From Acetobacter suratthaniensis (GTDB taxonomy: Bacteria > Pseudomonadota > Alphaproteobacteria > Acetobacterales > Acetobacteraceae), in assembly GCF_017377745.1 (NCBI RefSeq), contig NZ_JAFVMG010000001.1:248001-312000 (forward strand): a stretch of 64,000 bases of DNA. The letters run 5' to 3'. The notes beneath the pieces were generated by a model that saw only the letters and a list, made by a program, of their open reading frames with translations, searched no databases and had not been told where the DNA came from. Below are positions 1 to 8,412 of the stretch, piece by piece. Made by a program: the position numbers and the translations under genes. Position 1 is the stretch's first letter, and the number at the start of each line of letters is the position of its first letter.

Positions 1-1110
1 CAGCAGGTGCAGGCCACGTTCCAGCATGGCTTTGAAGCGTTCTTCCTCGCCCCGCATGGTTTCGCGGATCAGGGCTTCGCCATGCACCAGTTCGGGATAG
101 GCGGTGCCCATCTGCTGGATAAGCGTCGGCAGCAGCTTGAAGAAAACCGGGTCTTTAGTCCCCATCATGTGCAGGTGGCGCATGGCGCGGCGCATGATGC
201 GGCGCAGCACGTAACCCCGTCCGTCCTTGGAAGGCAGTACGCCATCAGCAATAAGGAACGCGGTCGAACGTAGGTGGTCGGCCACAACCCGGTGGCTGGA
301 TTTGAACTTGCCGTCCACGGCTTCGTGCGTCAGGTCGGCAGAAGCCTGCGTGAGGGCGACAAAGGTATCAGTATCGTAGTTGTCGCGCTTGCCCTGCAGA
401 ATGGCGGCAAAGCGTTCCAGACCCAACCCGGTGTCGATGGACGGGCGGGGCAGGGGGGAGCGTACGCCCGGCGGGTCTTCGAAATACTGCATGAACACGA
501 GGTTCCAGATTTCAACAAACCTGTCGCCGTCTTCATCCGGGGAGCCGGGGGGGCCACCCGGAACATCCGGGCCGTGATCGTAAAAGATTTCCGAGCAGGG
601 GCCGCACGGCCCCGTGTCGCCCATGCGCCAGAAGTTATCGGAGGTGGCAATGCGGATAATCCGGCTGTCATCCAGCCCGGCAATGCTCCGCCACAGAGCT
701 GCGGCTTCCTCATCCTCGGCAAAAACCGTGACCAGCAGTTTTTCCTTGGGCAGGCCAAACCCCTTGGTGACCAGTGTCCAGGCCAGTTCAATCGCTTCGG
801 CCTTGAAGTAGTCGCCAAAGGAGAAGTTGCCCATCATTTCAAAAAACGTGTGGTGCCGGGCTGTGTAACCGACATTGTCCAGATCGTTATGCTTGCCACC
901 GGCGCGTACCACTTTCTGCGCAGTGGTTGCGCGAGAGTAAGGGCGGGTTTCCTGTCCGGTGAAAACGTTCTTGAACTGCACCATGCCCGCATTGGTGAAC
1001 AGCAGCGTCGGGTCGTTTCGCGGCACGAGAGAGGACGAGGCGACGATCTGGTGTTCTTTGCTGGCAAAATATTCCAGGAAAGCGGTGCGGATTTCGTTTG
1101 TTGTCAGCAT
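1..1110 (-). CDS. alaS: Alanyl-tRNA synthetase, N-terminal part (cut by window edge)
   Basis: Charges tRNA-Ala with alanine in the cytosol. The reverse strand reads from ATG at 1110 into a typical class II AlaRS amino end: [20 protein letters not shown], then the motif 2 area with a run TNAGMVQFK, then [20 protein letters not shown], and a later [17 protein letters not shown] stretch, all hallmarks of AlaRS. About 370 of the usual 870-900 residues lie in the window; the editing domain is off the left edge. The frame is open without a stop to base 1. No strong ribosome binding site precedes the start. It is followed upstream, on the same strand, by a GtrA-like gene 148 bases away. Confidence 0.95.
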   Translation of the reverse strand, partial: MLTTNEIRTAFLEYFASKEHQIVASSSLVPRNDPTLLFTNAGMVQFKNVFTGQETRPYSRATTAQKVVRAGGKHNDLDNVGYTARHHTFFEMMGNFSFGDYFKAEAIELAWTLVTKGFGLPKEKLLVTVFAEDEEAAALWRSIAGLDDSRIIRIATSDNFWRMGDTGPCGPCSEIFYDHGPDVPGGPPGSPDEDGDRFVEIWNLVFMQYFEDPPGVRSPLPRPSIDTGLGLERFAAILQGKRDNYDTDTFVALTQASADLTHEAVDGKFKSSHRVVADHLRSTAFLIADGVLPSKDGRGYVLRRIMRRAMRHLHMMGTKDPVFFKLLPTLIQQMGTAYPELVHGEALIRETMRGEEERFKAMLERGLHLL

Positions 1111-1258
1111 GGCGTGGGGCTGGAAGTCCTGAAACGGGTTGGTGCAAGGCGGGATGCCAAAAACGGGACGGCAGGCCTCCGTGCCCTGACGGAACCTGTG
1201 ATGGTCGAATATCTGCCCTAGCTGTAGCGCAGCCGCGCTTTCTCCGAAAGAGGCAGCA

Positions 1259-1720
1259 TTATGACTGCCCGGATGCGCTGCCTGCGGGGGGGGAGGGTTT
1301 ACGGTCGTGGAAGACCAGCTTCTGGCTGAGTTTGAAATTAGAGAGAAGCCCCGCCAACGTGCCGGCCGCCAGAGCAACCACCGGATGGCGCGCGCAGAAC
1401 GGGAATAGGAAGAACAGCGAGAAAACGACCCCGCGGTTCAGGAAAAATCCCAGACTGTTGGCCCACAGAAAGCGTAGCCATTGCATGAATGGGTGGTGGT
1501 GCAGTCCGTGTCCGCGGAATGTCCACAGGCGGTTGAGCAGCCAGTTAAGGGTGGCCGCGACAAAATAGGCAAGAAGGGTGGCGGCTGTCAGCCCGATCAG
1601 TGGGCGCAGCGTATAAACAACCGTGTTGTCCCAGACGAATCCGAGAGAGCCGATAACCCCGAACTTGAACAGCGGCGCGAAGCGGCCCTGTCCTCTCAGG
1701 CTGGAAAAAAGAGAGCGCAT
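1259..1720 (-). CDS. GtrA-like membrane protein
   Basis: A 153-residue protein with four predicted membrane helices, the size and pattern of the GtrA family (PF04138). Family members are thought to help move undecaprenyl-linked sugars across the inner membrane or to assist cell-surface glycan synthesis. Recognisable family features are the early [15 protein letters not shown] stretch, NRLWTFRGH after helix 2, and the closing [12 protein letters not shown]. The usual partner, a GtrB-like glycosyltransferase, is not adjacent, but one lies at 37723-38703. It sits between ompA and alaS on the same strand, and the terminator at 1772-1797 separates it from ompA. The exact substrate cannot be told from sequence. 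Confidence 0.8.
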   Translation of the reverse strand: MRSLFSSLRGQGRFAPLFKFGVIGSLGFVWDNTVVYTLRPLIGLTAATLLAYFVAATLNWLLNRLWTFRGHGLHHHPFMQWLRFLWANSLGFFLNRGVVFSLFFLFPFCARHPVVALAAGTLAGLLSNFKLSQKLVFHDRKPSPPAGSASGQS

Positions 1721-1771
1721 GGTAAGGCCAAGTATGGCGTGAAAGCCCGAACCAGAAAAGGCGGATAAAAA

Positions 1772-1797
1772 AAAGAGGCGCCCGAAGGCGCCTCTTT
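1772..1797 (-). terminator. Intrinsic terminator downstream of ompA-like gene
   Basis: Perfect 11-bp stem (1772-1782 with 1787-1797) around a CGAA loop. On the reverse strand it is followed by eight consecutive T (1774-1767). It lies 35 bases past the OmpA stop codon, so it should end that transcript before the GtrA-like gene. Confidence 0.9.
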
Positions 1798-1831
1798 CCG
1801 CGATTTCCGGTTAGACCGGAAAGCGAACCAA

Positions 1832-2929
1832 TCAGTGGAGGATGATTTCCACGCGACGGTTCTGGGGTTCGCGGGTGTTGGGGCCGGTCGGCACCAGCGG
1901 GTGGGCTTCGCCGTAACCGTGGATGTCGATCGCGGTTGCCGGAACGCCATCGCGCACCAGTTCAGCCTTCACGCTGTTAGCACGACGCAGGGACAGGCCC
2001 AGGTTGTACTTTTCGCCGCGGGGGCCGGGGTGAGCGGAGGAGTTATCGGTGTAACCGTTAACTTCGATGCGGGTCGTCTGAACGTGGGTGGAAGCCTGAG
2101 CAGCTTCAGCCACGATCTGGCGCGCACGGGCGGTCAGGTCAGCCTTGTCCCAATCGAAGAACACCAGGTAGGAGCGTGCGGGCAGCGGAGCCGGAGCCGC
2201 AACCACAGCCGGAGCCGGCGGCGGGGGCGGGGGAGCCGTATCGAAAGCGTAGCGCAGGCCAACCATGAACAGGTGGTTGAAGCGATGATCAACGCCGACG
2301 TTGCCGCCATTGCTGTCGCTGAACGCACCGTTACGGAACGTGCCGGGCTGGCCGATCATGCGGTACTGAGCCGTGACCTGGAAGCCGGGGATGCCCGTGT
2401 CAAATGCCGCACCGACGATGCCCTGATAGGCGAAGCCGCCAGTCGTGCCGCTGATGTTGCCCGAACGGACGGACGATGCGTAGCTGACCTGTTCGTGCGT
2501 CCACAGGTAACCGGCACCAACACCGACGAACGGCGTGACGGGAACATCGATACCGAACTGCTTCAGGTCAATGTCATACAGGACGTTGACGAAGCCGCCG
2601 TAGGAGGAGTCCTTGCCGTTGCCAGACGCGTTCGTTGAGGGAGCCTCACCGATCGTGCCACCGCCAACGTTGGAACGCAGGTAGGTGCCTTCAACTTCAG
2701 CGCGCAGGCCGTTGCCGAAGCCCCAGCCGAAGGAGGCGTAGCCCGTCCAGCCGGTCTTGTGGCTGATGGACTGGGAGCTGCCCGTGGGGCCGACATGGGC
2801 GTGCTGGGTCTGGGTCAGGTCATAACCGCCGCCCAGATCGACATACGGACCAGTAATGGTGGTGGCCGAGGCAACAGCCGGTGCCGCTGCCATCAGTGTC
2901 GTTGCAAGTAACGCCGTGCGGAGACGCAT
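1832..2929 (-). CDS. OmpA-family outer membrane protein
   Basis: 365-residue outer membrane protein. The start at 2929 was chosen because it follows a GAGGA ribosome binding site and opens a clean signal peptide (residues 1-22, cleaved near VASA); an in-frame start at 2977 would bury that signal. Residues about 23-231 resemble an eight-strand beta barrel ending in LRYAFD. A proline-rich hinge follows (232-250, six prolines in a row), then an OmpA/MotB peptidoglycan-binding domain (254-365) with YLVFFDWDKADLT, NGYTDNSS, LRRANSVKAELV and QNRRVEI. It should link the outer membrane to the cell wall. It is a single-gene unit with its own terminator. Confidence 0.92.
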   Translation of the reverse strand: MRLRTALLATTLMAAAPAVASATTITGPYVDLGGGYDLTQTQHAHVGPTGSSQSISHKTGWTGYASFGWGFGNGLRAEVEGTYLRSNVGGGTIGEAPSTNASGNGKDSSYGGFVNVLYDIDLKQFGIDVPVTPFVGVGAGYLWTHEQVSYASSVRSGNISGTTGGFAYQGIVGAAFDTGIPGFQVTAQYRMIGQPGTFRNGAFSDSNGGNVGVDHRFNHLFMVGLRYAFDTAPPPPPPAPAVVAAPAPLPARSYLVFFDWDKADLTARARQIVAEAAQASTHVQTTRIEVNGYTDNSSAHPGPRGEKYNLGLSLRRANSVKAELVRDGVPATAIDIHGYGEAHPLVPTGPNTREPQNRRVEIILH

Positions 2930-3279
2930 TCTTTTCGTCCTCAATATATCATCTGTTTCGACTTGCCCGCCAACCATTCGGCGGACAGGCCCAGCTAGAT
3001 GCCTTAAAACGGTATAGAACCATTGGTTCCAAAAGAGGAACCCGGCGGCCCCTACTGTTTGACACTACAAGTCATCAGCGTGGTTTATCTGCAACAGTTC
3101 ATTTCGTTGGCTGAATATGTCCCTGTTGCATAGCCGTGCGGCATCAATATCGTGGGTATTCATTAACATATTGCAAACGCAACTGTTCCGCCCCTCTCTC
3201 GTGTTCCTTTAAGGCAGAATTGCGGCAGGGTGACATTTTTGCCGCGATCCCGGAAAAAGCTGGCGGATTTCATGTAATT
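2930..3279. other. 350-base intergenic region upstream of ompA-like gene
   Basis: Space between the ompA-like start and the end of aroKB, both on the reverse strand. It should hold the ompA promoter and the 3' end of aroKB. The one structure I see is a group of three alternating GGTTC/GAACC half-sites at 3017-3042, about 90-110 bases upstream of the ompA start. No convincing gene; short forward ORFs here lack ribosome binding sites and recognisable sequence. Confidence 0.6.
3017..3042. promoter_or_regulatory. Cluster of GGTTC inverted half-sites upstream of ompA-like gene
   Basis: GAACC (3017-3021), GGTTCC (3025-3030) and GGAACC (3037-3042) form two overlapping dyads, spacers ATT and AAAAGA. 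The position fits an operator or a hairpin in the promoter region of the ompA-like gene. No known regulator is assigned. Confidence 0.35.
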
Positions 3280-5013
3280 TTAAGGGGTTGCACCATCCGC
3301 CAGCAGCACGTCCTGTACAGCCTCGGCGGGCACATCGCGCGTGGTGAAAGCCTTGCCGATTCCGTGCGCCAGCACAAAGGACAGGCGTCCGTCCTGCATT
3401 TTCTTGTCGCGCTGCATGTGGGCCATCAGATCCGGCATGCGGAAACGATAGGGCAGATCACTGATATGTGCGGGCATGTTCAGGCTTTCGAGATGATTCG
3501 TAACGCGAATCAGATCCTCGCGTGGGCAGAATCCAAGCCTGACAGAGAGGGAGAAGGCCAGTGTCAGACCGATGGACACGGCCTCGCCATGCAGCAGGCG
3601 ACCATCGTATCCAAGTTCGGCTTCCAGTGCGTGACCGAACGTATGGCCTAGATTAAGCAGGGCGCGGCCATTGCTTTTCTGTTCCTCCCGCTCATCAGCC
3701 GCGACCACATCCGCCTTGAAAGCGCAGGCCTGACGCACGGCTTCGGCCAGCGCTTCGGGGTCGCGTGAGAGTACGGCAGCGCCATGTTTTTCGCACCATG
3801 CGAAAAGGGATTCCTGTCCGATCAGGCCCGACTTCACAATTTCGGCATAACCGGCCACCAGTTCGCGGCGCGGCAGGGTGGCGAGGGAGGAAACATCAGC
3901 CAGCACGGCAAGCGGCTGGTGAAAGGCTCCTATGAGGTTCTTGCCCCAGCGCGAGTTAATTCCCGTTTTGCCGCCAACGGAGGAATCGACCTGCGAGAGC
4001 AGCGTGGTGGGAATCTGGACAAACGGCAGGCCACGCAGCGTGGTGGCGGCCACAAAACCTGCCAGATCACCCACAACCCCACCGCCCAGTGCGATAATGG
4101 CGGTGCGGCGCTCCACACCTTCTTCCAGAATGGTGTCCACCACGTTTTGATATGTGGCCCAGCATTTGGTCTGCTCACCGGGGGTAACCGTGATGGTGCG
4201 GGCCTCGATTCCGGTTTCCTCGAACGAGGCGAGCAGCCGGGGCAGGTAGAGCGGGTTTACGGTCTCGTCGGTAATGACGATCACGTTCCGGCGCGGCAGT
4301 AGTGGCGCCAGCAGAGCACCAGCACGGCTGATGAGGTCAGCGCCGATCACCACATCGTAGCGGCTTTTTTCCAGTACAACGGGCAGGCGCAACGGGCGAC
4401 GCGACAGGGCCAGCGCTTCCATGACGCGTGTTGTTGTATGCTCCACGTTATTGTCTCCACAATCGACCGTCACATCGGCTTCGGCATAGACCGGGTGGCG
4501 GATGGCAATCAGTTTTTCCAGCACATCCCGGGGGGATGCGGCATTCAGCAAGGGGCGGTGCGTGCGCCCGGCAACGCGGCGCAGCAGCACGGGCAGCGGG
4601 CAGCGCAGCCAAACCGAAATAGCGTGTTCGCGCACCAGCGTGCGGGTGTCAGCAGCCATGAAAGCCCCACCCCCCGTGGCCAGCACCATGGGCGGGCCTT
4701 CAAGCAGGCGGCGAATGACCCGGCGCTCTCCATCGCGGAAGGCGGCCTCGCCATACAGGCGAAAGACATCGGCAATGGAGCAGCCTGCAGCGCGCTCTAT
4801 TTCTGTATCGGCATCCACGAAGGGCAGGCCAAGGCGTGCTGCCAGCATGCGGCCAATGGTGGTTTTGCCAGCTCCCATCAGGCCAACCAGCACGATGCTG
4901 CGGCCAGTCTGGAGCAGGCCGGGGCCATGGGTGCGGACAATACGCTCAAGGTTGAGCGGAACGGGCGGCGGATCCGTTGTTTCAGGTTGGGGAATGGAGA
5001 TACGTGATGACAT
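3280..5013 (-). CDS. aroKB: Bifunctional shikimate kinase / 3-dehydroquinate synthase
   Basis: A fused enzyme for two non-consecutive steps of the shikimate pathway to aromatic amino acids. With the ATG at 5013 it has 577 residues. Residues about 35-200 are shikimate kinase: P-loop GLMGAGKTT (44-52), DADTEIE, and ATGGGAF (112-118). From about residue 209 it is 3-dehydroquinate synthase, with GGGVVGDLAGFVAATTLRG, PTTLLSQVDSSVGGKTGIN and LLNLGHTFGHALE (NAD and metal sites). An in-frame ATG at 5079 is a possible earlier start; neither has a strong ribosome binding site, and 5013 leaves room for divergent promoters before the gene at 5104. Most bacteria encode these as separate aroK and aroB genes. 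Confidence 0.93.
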   Translation of the reverse strand: MSSRISIPQPETTDPPPVPLNLERIVRTHGPGLLQTGRSIVLVGLMGAGKTTIGRMLAARLGLPFVDADTEIERAAGCSIADVFRLYGEAAFRDGERRVIRRLLEGPPMVLATGGGAFMAADTRTLVREHAISVWLRCPLPVLLRRVAGRTHRPLLNAASPRDVLEKLIAIRHPVYAEADVTVDCGDNNVEHTTTRVMEALALSRRPLRLPVVLEKSRYDVVIGADLISRAGALLAPLLPRRNVIVITDETVNPLYLPRLLASFEETGIEARTITVTPGEQTKCWATYQNVVDTILEEGVERRTAIIALGGGVVGDLAGFVAATTLRGLPFVQIPTTLLSQVDSSVGGKTGINSRWGKNLIGAFHQPLAVLADVSSLATLPRRELVAGYAEIVKSGLIGQESLFAWCEKHGAAVLSRDPEALAEAVRQACAFKADVVAADEREEQKSNGRALLNLGHTFGHALEAELGYDGRLLHGEAVSIGLTLAFSLSVRLGFCPREDLIRVTNHLESLNMPAHISDLPYRFRMPDLMAHMQRDKKMQDGRLSFVLAHGIGKAFTTRDVPAEAVQDVLLADGATP

Positions 5014-5103
5014 GGGGCTTAGCTTAACATAGAGCAGGGGGAACACACCTACGGTATCTGTCGTGACGCTGTCTGTCATGATGTCTGTTTCTGGGAGCTG
5101 GTA

Positions 5104-5349
5104 ATGGGGCGCGGTATTCTGGCTATTGTCGCGGTTGTTTTCCTGGGCGTTCTGGGGGGCGTGGTGGTGCTGGGCCTTAATGCCCACGCGCCTGAGCAGC
5201 AGGCTGTGCATCGGACACTCCCGCTGCCTCAGCAGGAAGCGCCAGCCCCCGCTGCGGCACTTGTTCCGGTCGTGCCCACTGGCCCTGCGGTTGCGCCGAA
5301 CGTGTCCAGCTCGGCCCCCGCGCAGTCAGCAGACCCGTCCGCCGAGTAA
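5104..5349 (+). CDS. Small membrane-anchored protein of unknown function
   Basis: 81 residues. An N-terminal hydrophobic helix (about residues 4-24, ILAIVAVVFLGVLGGVVVLG) is followed by a Pro/Ala/Val-rich, poorly structured tail predicted to lie in the periplasm. A GGGAGCTGG ribosome binding site sits just before the ATG. It starts divergently from aroKB and is followed 46 bases later by xerD, so it probably heads the xerD-accA transcription unit. No family recognised. Confidence 0.7.
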   Translation: MGRGILAIVAVVFLGVLGGVVVLGLNAHAPEQQAVHRTLPLPQQEAPAPAAALVPVVPTGPAVAPNVSSSAPAQSADPSAE

Positions 5350-5395
5350 CCATGCCCGGCCTGACCGCGCTGCGTAGCCATGATGGCACTGTGGG

Positions 5396-6352
5396 ATGAG
5401 ACCCGATCTGTCCGGCATGGATCTGTTTTTGGAAATGCTGGCCGCCGAACGGGCGGCCGCTCCTAATACGCTTGCCGCCTATGAGGCTGATCTGCTGTCC
5501 TGCGCCCAAAGCTTGGCCGGACAGGGGGAAGCGCTGAGGGACGCCACGGCGGAAGGTCTGCGGAACTGGCTGGCTGATCTGGCGGCGGAAGGGCAGGCCC
5601 GGCGCAGCGTTGCGCGGCGGCTGTCCTGTATCCGCCAGTTCTATCTGTTTCTGCTGCGTGAAGGGCTGCGCACGGATAACCCCGCCGCCAATCTGGATAC
5701 GCCCCGCCCGGAACGCTCCCTGCCCGGTTTTTTATCCGAGTCGGACGTATTCGCGCTGCTGGAGGCCTGCCCCGCCCCGGAGGGCGCCTCGGCCGCCCGC
5801 ATACGGCGCGGGCAGGTGGCGCTGGCGGCACTGGAACTGCTTTACGCCTCAGGCTTGCGTATTTCCGAGTTGCTATCCCTTACCCGTGTGGCTCTGGCGG
5901 GGGAGGGGCAGACCCTGATGGTACGCGGTAAAGGCGGGCGCGAGCGGCTTGTGCCTTTATCTGATAGTGCGCGTGAGGCTGTCAGAGCCTTGATGGAAAC
6001 AGACAAGACGCTGGGGAGCCCGTTTCTGTTTCCCGGCCGCAACCCCATGCAGGCCATGACGCGTCAGGCTTTTGACCGGATTCTGCATGATGTGGGACTG
6101 AAAGCCGGGCTGGACCCCGCGCGGCTTTCTCCTCATGTGCTGCGTCATTCCTTTGCGACTCACCTGCTGGCCCATGGGGCGGATTTACGGGCGTTGCAGA
6201 TGTTGCTGGGCCATGCCGACATCGCCACCACCCAGATTTATACCCATGTGCAGACAGAGCGCCTGCGTCAGGCCGTGACGGCATGCCACCCGCTGGCCCA
6301 GTCAGGCGGGGAGGACGGGGTAGAGGGCGGAAAACCGCCACCTGCCGGGTAG
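5396..6352 (+). CDS. xerD: Tyrosine recombinase XerD
   Basis: Site-specific recombinase acting with XerC at dif to resolve chromosome dimers. 318 residues with an N-terminal core-binding domain (SAM-like, about 5-95) and a catalytic domain. The full catalytic set is visible: Arg155 (SGLRISELL), Lys179 (RGKGGRER), His247 and Arg250 (HVLRHSFATHLL), His273 (LGHADIATTQ) and the nucleophile Tyr282 (IYTHVQ). It resembles chromosomal XerD more than a phage or integron integrase, and no attachment site or phage gene is near. Start 5396 has a weak ribosome binding site; an ATG at 5417 is an alternative. Confidence 0.92.
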   Translation: MRPDLSGMDLFLEMLAAERAAAPNTLAAYEADLLSCAQSLAGQGEALRDATAEGLRNWLADLAAEGQARRSVARRLSCIRQFYLFLLREGLRTDNPAANLDTPRPERSLPGFLSESDVFALLEACPAPEGASAARIRRGQVALAALELLYASGLRISELLSLTRVALAGEGQTLMVRGKGGRERLVPLSDSAREAVRALMETDKTLGSPFLFPGRNPMQAMTRQAFDRILHDVGLKAGLDPARLSPHVLRHSFATHLLAHGADLRALQMLLGHADIATTQIYTHVQTERLRQAVTACHPLAQSGGEDGVEGGKPPPAG

Positions 6353-6436
6353 AATGTGCCGTAGGGAGCGTTAAAAACGCATGCCTGTGCATGATAGAGG
6401 CTTGGTTTTCGGCGGCATTGTGCTATCGGCTGTGGC

Positions 6437-7393
6437 ATGCGTCAGTTCCTGGATTTTGAAAAGCCCGTCGCCGAACTTGAGAACAAGATCGACGAACTGC
6501 GGCAGATGGCTGACCCCGAAGGGGTCAACATTGAAGAAGAAACGGCCCGCCTTTCAGATAAGGCGGAAAAGCACCTGCGCACGATCTACGCCAAGCTTAC
6601 GCCTTGGCAGAAAGTGCAGGTTGCCCGCCATGCGCAGCGTCCGCACACGCAGGACTACATCAATGCGCTGGTGAGCGACTTCACCCCGCTGGCTGGTGAT
6701 CGGCTGTTTGCTGATGACAAGGCCATTATCGGCGGGATGGGGCGCTTTGGCGGCACGCCGGTGATGGTGATTGGCACCGAGCGTGGCTCGGACCTTGAAA
6801 CCCGTCTTGCCCATAACTTCGGCATGGCCCGGCCTGAAGGCTATCGCAAGGCCCAGCGCCTTATGCAGCTCGCCGGACGTTTTGGCCTGCCGATTCTCAC
6901 CTTTATCGACACCGCAGGCGCATGGCCCGGTATTGATGCGGAGCAGCGTGGGCAGGCAGAGGCGATCGCCAGTTCCATCGCGACCTGTTTCGATGCTCCC
7001 GTACCGCTGATTGCCACCGTTATTGGTGAAGGCGGGTCTGGTGGGGCCGTGGCGCTGGGCGCGGGGGATAAGGTGTTCATGCTGGAACATGCCATCTATT
7101 CCGTGATTTCGCCCGAGGCCTGTGCCTCCATCCTGTGGCGTGATCCCAAGCAGGCCAGTACAGCGGCGGAAACGCTGCGGCTGACAGCGCAGGATCTCAA
7201 GCGCCTTGGGTTGATTGACCAGATTATTCCAGAACCGATTGGCGGCGCCCAGCGCGATCCCGCAGCGGCTATGGCGTCGGTTGGCAAGGTTCTGGGCGAA
7301 GCGTTGCAGGAACTCCAGCCGCTGGCTCCCGAACGTCTGCGTGAACTGCGCCGCGAGAAGTTTCTCGCCATGGGCCGCGAAGCCCTGCACTGA
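6437..7393 (+). CDS. accA: Acetyl-CoA carboxylase carboxyltransferase, alpha subunit
   Basis: Alpha half of the carboxyltransferase that moves CO2 from carboxybiotin to acetyl-CoA, the first committed step of fatty acid synthesis; works as alpha2-beta2 with AccD. 318 residues, normal length. Typical sequence: opening LDFEKPVAELENKIDEL, then LAHNFGMARPEGYRKAQRLM, FIDTAGAWPGIDAEQRGQAE and the oxyanion region GEGGSGGAVALGAGD, with SPEACASILWRD near the end. It follows xerD by 84 bases on the same strand, with no terminator between them. Confidence 0.97.
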   Translation: MRQFLDFEKPVAELENKIDELRQMADPEGVNIEEETARLSDKAEKHLRTIYAKLTPWQKVQVARHAQRPHTQDYINALVSDFTPLAGDRLFADDKAIIGGMGRFGGTPVMVIGTERGSDLETRLAHNFGMARPEGYRKAQRLMQLAGRFGLPILTFIDTAGAWPGIDAEQRGQAEAIASSIATCFDAPVPLIATVIGEGGSGGAVALGAGDKVFMLEHAIYSVISPEACASILWRDPKQASTAAETLRLTAQDLKRLGLIDQIIPEPIGGAQRDPAAAMASVGKVLGEALQELQPLAPERLRELRREKFLAMGREALH

Positions 7394-7402
7394 CTGTTTA
7401 AT

Positions 7403-7453
7403 CCCGATTGGATAGGCCCGCGTTGATAAAGACGCGCGCTTATTCCAGTCGGG
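7403..7453. terminator. Long nested hairpin between convergent genes
   Basis: CCCGATTGG (7403-7411) pairs with CCAGTCGGG (7445-7453; one G-U), enclosing an inner CGCGT/ACGCG stem near 7420-7436. It lies ten bases past the accA stop, between convergent genes. There is no clear U-run, so termination is inferred from position and structure. Confidence 0.4.
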
Positions 7454-7501
7454 GCTAGTCAGGCCCGGCCGCTCTATGGCGGCCAGTAACAGCCTCTATC
7501 C

Positions 7502-8260
7502 TTATTGACGCAGCGGTTCACCCTCTATGGGTGTGCCGCCCTTGGCACTGATCAGGTCGTGAATTTCCTGCGCAGCCTGTCGGACATCATTTTCATCCTG
7601 TCCTTTGGCTACCAGAGCCACGCCCCGGTAGCCGTCTTCGCGGTGGAAGGGGTACGAGCCGATATCCAGATCCGGGTGGCGGGTCTGTATGGCTTCCAGC
7701 CCCTCGGCCAGCGTGCCCTCGTAGAGTGATGTGCTGTGCCATGTGCGCGAGAAGACCGGAGCACCACGCTGGAGTGTCGGGGCCAGTTCATCAAACATCG
7801 CGCGCATGATGCGGGGTACGCCCGCCAGCACATGCACGTTGCCGATTGTAAAGCCGGGAGCGTGAGAAATGGGGTTGGCAATCGGTACGGCCCCACGTGG
7901 CAGATGCGCCATGCGCTGGCGGGCCGCGTTGAAATCGGTATGGCTGAAATAATCGCTCAGTAGCGCAAAGGTGGGTGGGTGGATTTCCCACGGCACACCA
8001 AACGCCTCGGCCACACAGGGGGCGGTTATATCGTCATGGGTGGGGCCGATGCCGCCGGTCGTGAAGACCTCGTCATAAGCCGCGCGCAGCTCGCTGACCG
8101 TGCGGATAATGGTTTCACGGATGTCGGGAATAACCCGGATTTCGCGCAGCGGAATCCCCAGTTCGCCTAGCCTCAGGGCCAGAAACTGGATGTTGTCGTC
8201 GCGCGTGCGGCCGGACAGGATTTCGTTGCCGATCAGGATCAGGGCAGATGTACGGCGCAT
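7502..8260 (-). CDS. Molybdopterin-binding (MoCF/CinA N-terminal-like) protein
   Basis: 252 residues forming one MoCF-biosynthesis fold (PF00994), as in the N-terminal half of CinA. Motifs: LILIGNEILSGRTRDDN near the start, FTTGGIGPTHDDITAPCVAEAFGV at about residues 67-90, and VLAGVPRIMRAMF. CinA family members are linked to nucleotide or pyridine-nucleotide repair; free-standing forms like this have no settled function. The C-terminal nicotinamide-nucleotide amidase domain of CinA is absent. The gene is convergent with accA and divergent from lysK. Confidence 0.82.
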   Translation of the reverse strand: MRRTSALILIGNEILSGRTRDDNIQFLALRLGELGIPLREIRVIPDIRETIIRTVSELRAAYDEVFTTGGIGPTHDDITAPCVAEAFGVPWEIHPPTFALLSDYFSHTDFNAARQRMAHLPRGAVPIANPISHAPGFTIGNVHVLAGVPRIMRAMFDELAPTLQRGAPVFSRTWHSTSLYEGTLAEGLEAIQTRHPDLDIGSYPFHREDGYRGVALVAKGQDENDVRQAAQEIHDLISAKGGTPIEGEPLRQ

Positions 8261-8412
8261 GGGCAGGCGGGATCCTTTGCAGTGGGCTGTCCGGGTTGGG
8301 CGAGGATAAACGGCTGGCGCGGGTGGTCAATGGGGAGGAAAAAATGCGCCATGCCCCGTAGGGGGTGTGTTTTTGCATTGACCGGGCGCGGAGCAGTTCA
8401 TAGCTTCCGCCC

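Noticed and set aside
330-818. Reverse open frame of 162 codons within alaS
   Set aside because: Off-frame to alaS on the same strand; the alaS frame has the catalytic motifs.
1835-2638. Forward open frame of 267 codons opposite the ompA-like gene
   Set aside because: It is the antisense shadow of a clear OmpA-family gene with signal peptide, ribosome binding site and terminator; the long frame follows from GC-rich codon bias.
5396-6352. Could the tyrosine recombinase be a mobile-element integrase?
   Set aside because: Length, catalytic set and place between housekeeping genes (before accA) fit chromosomal XerD; no attachment repeat or phage genes nearby.
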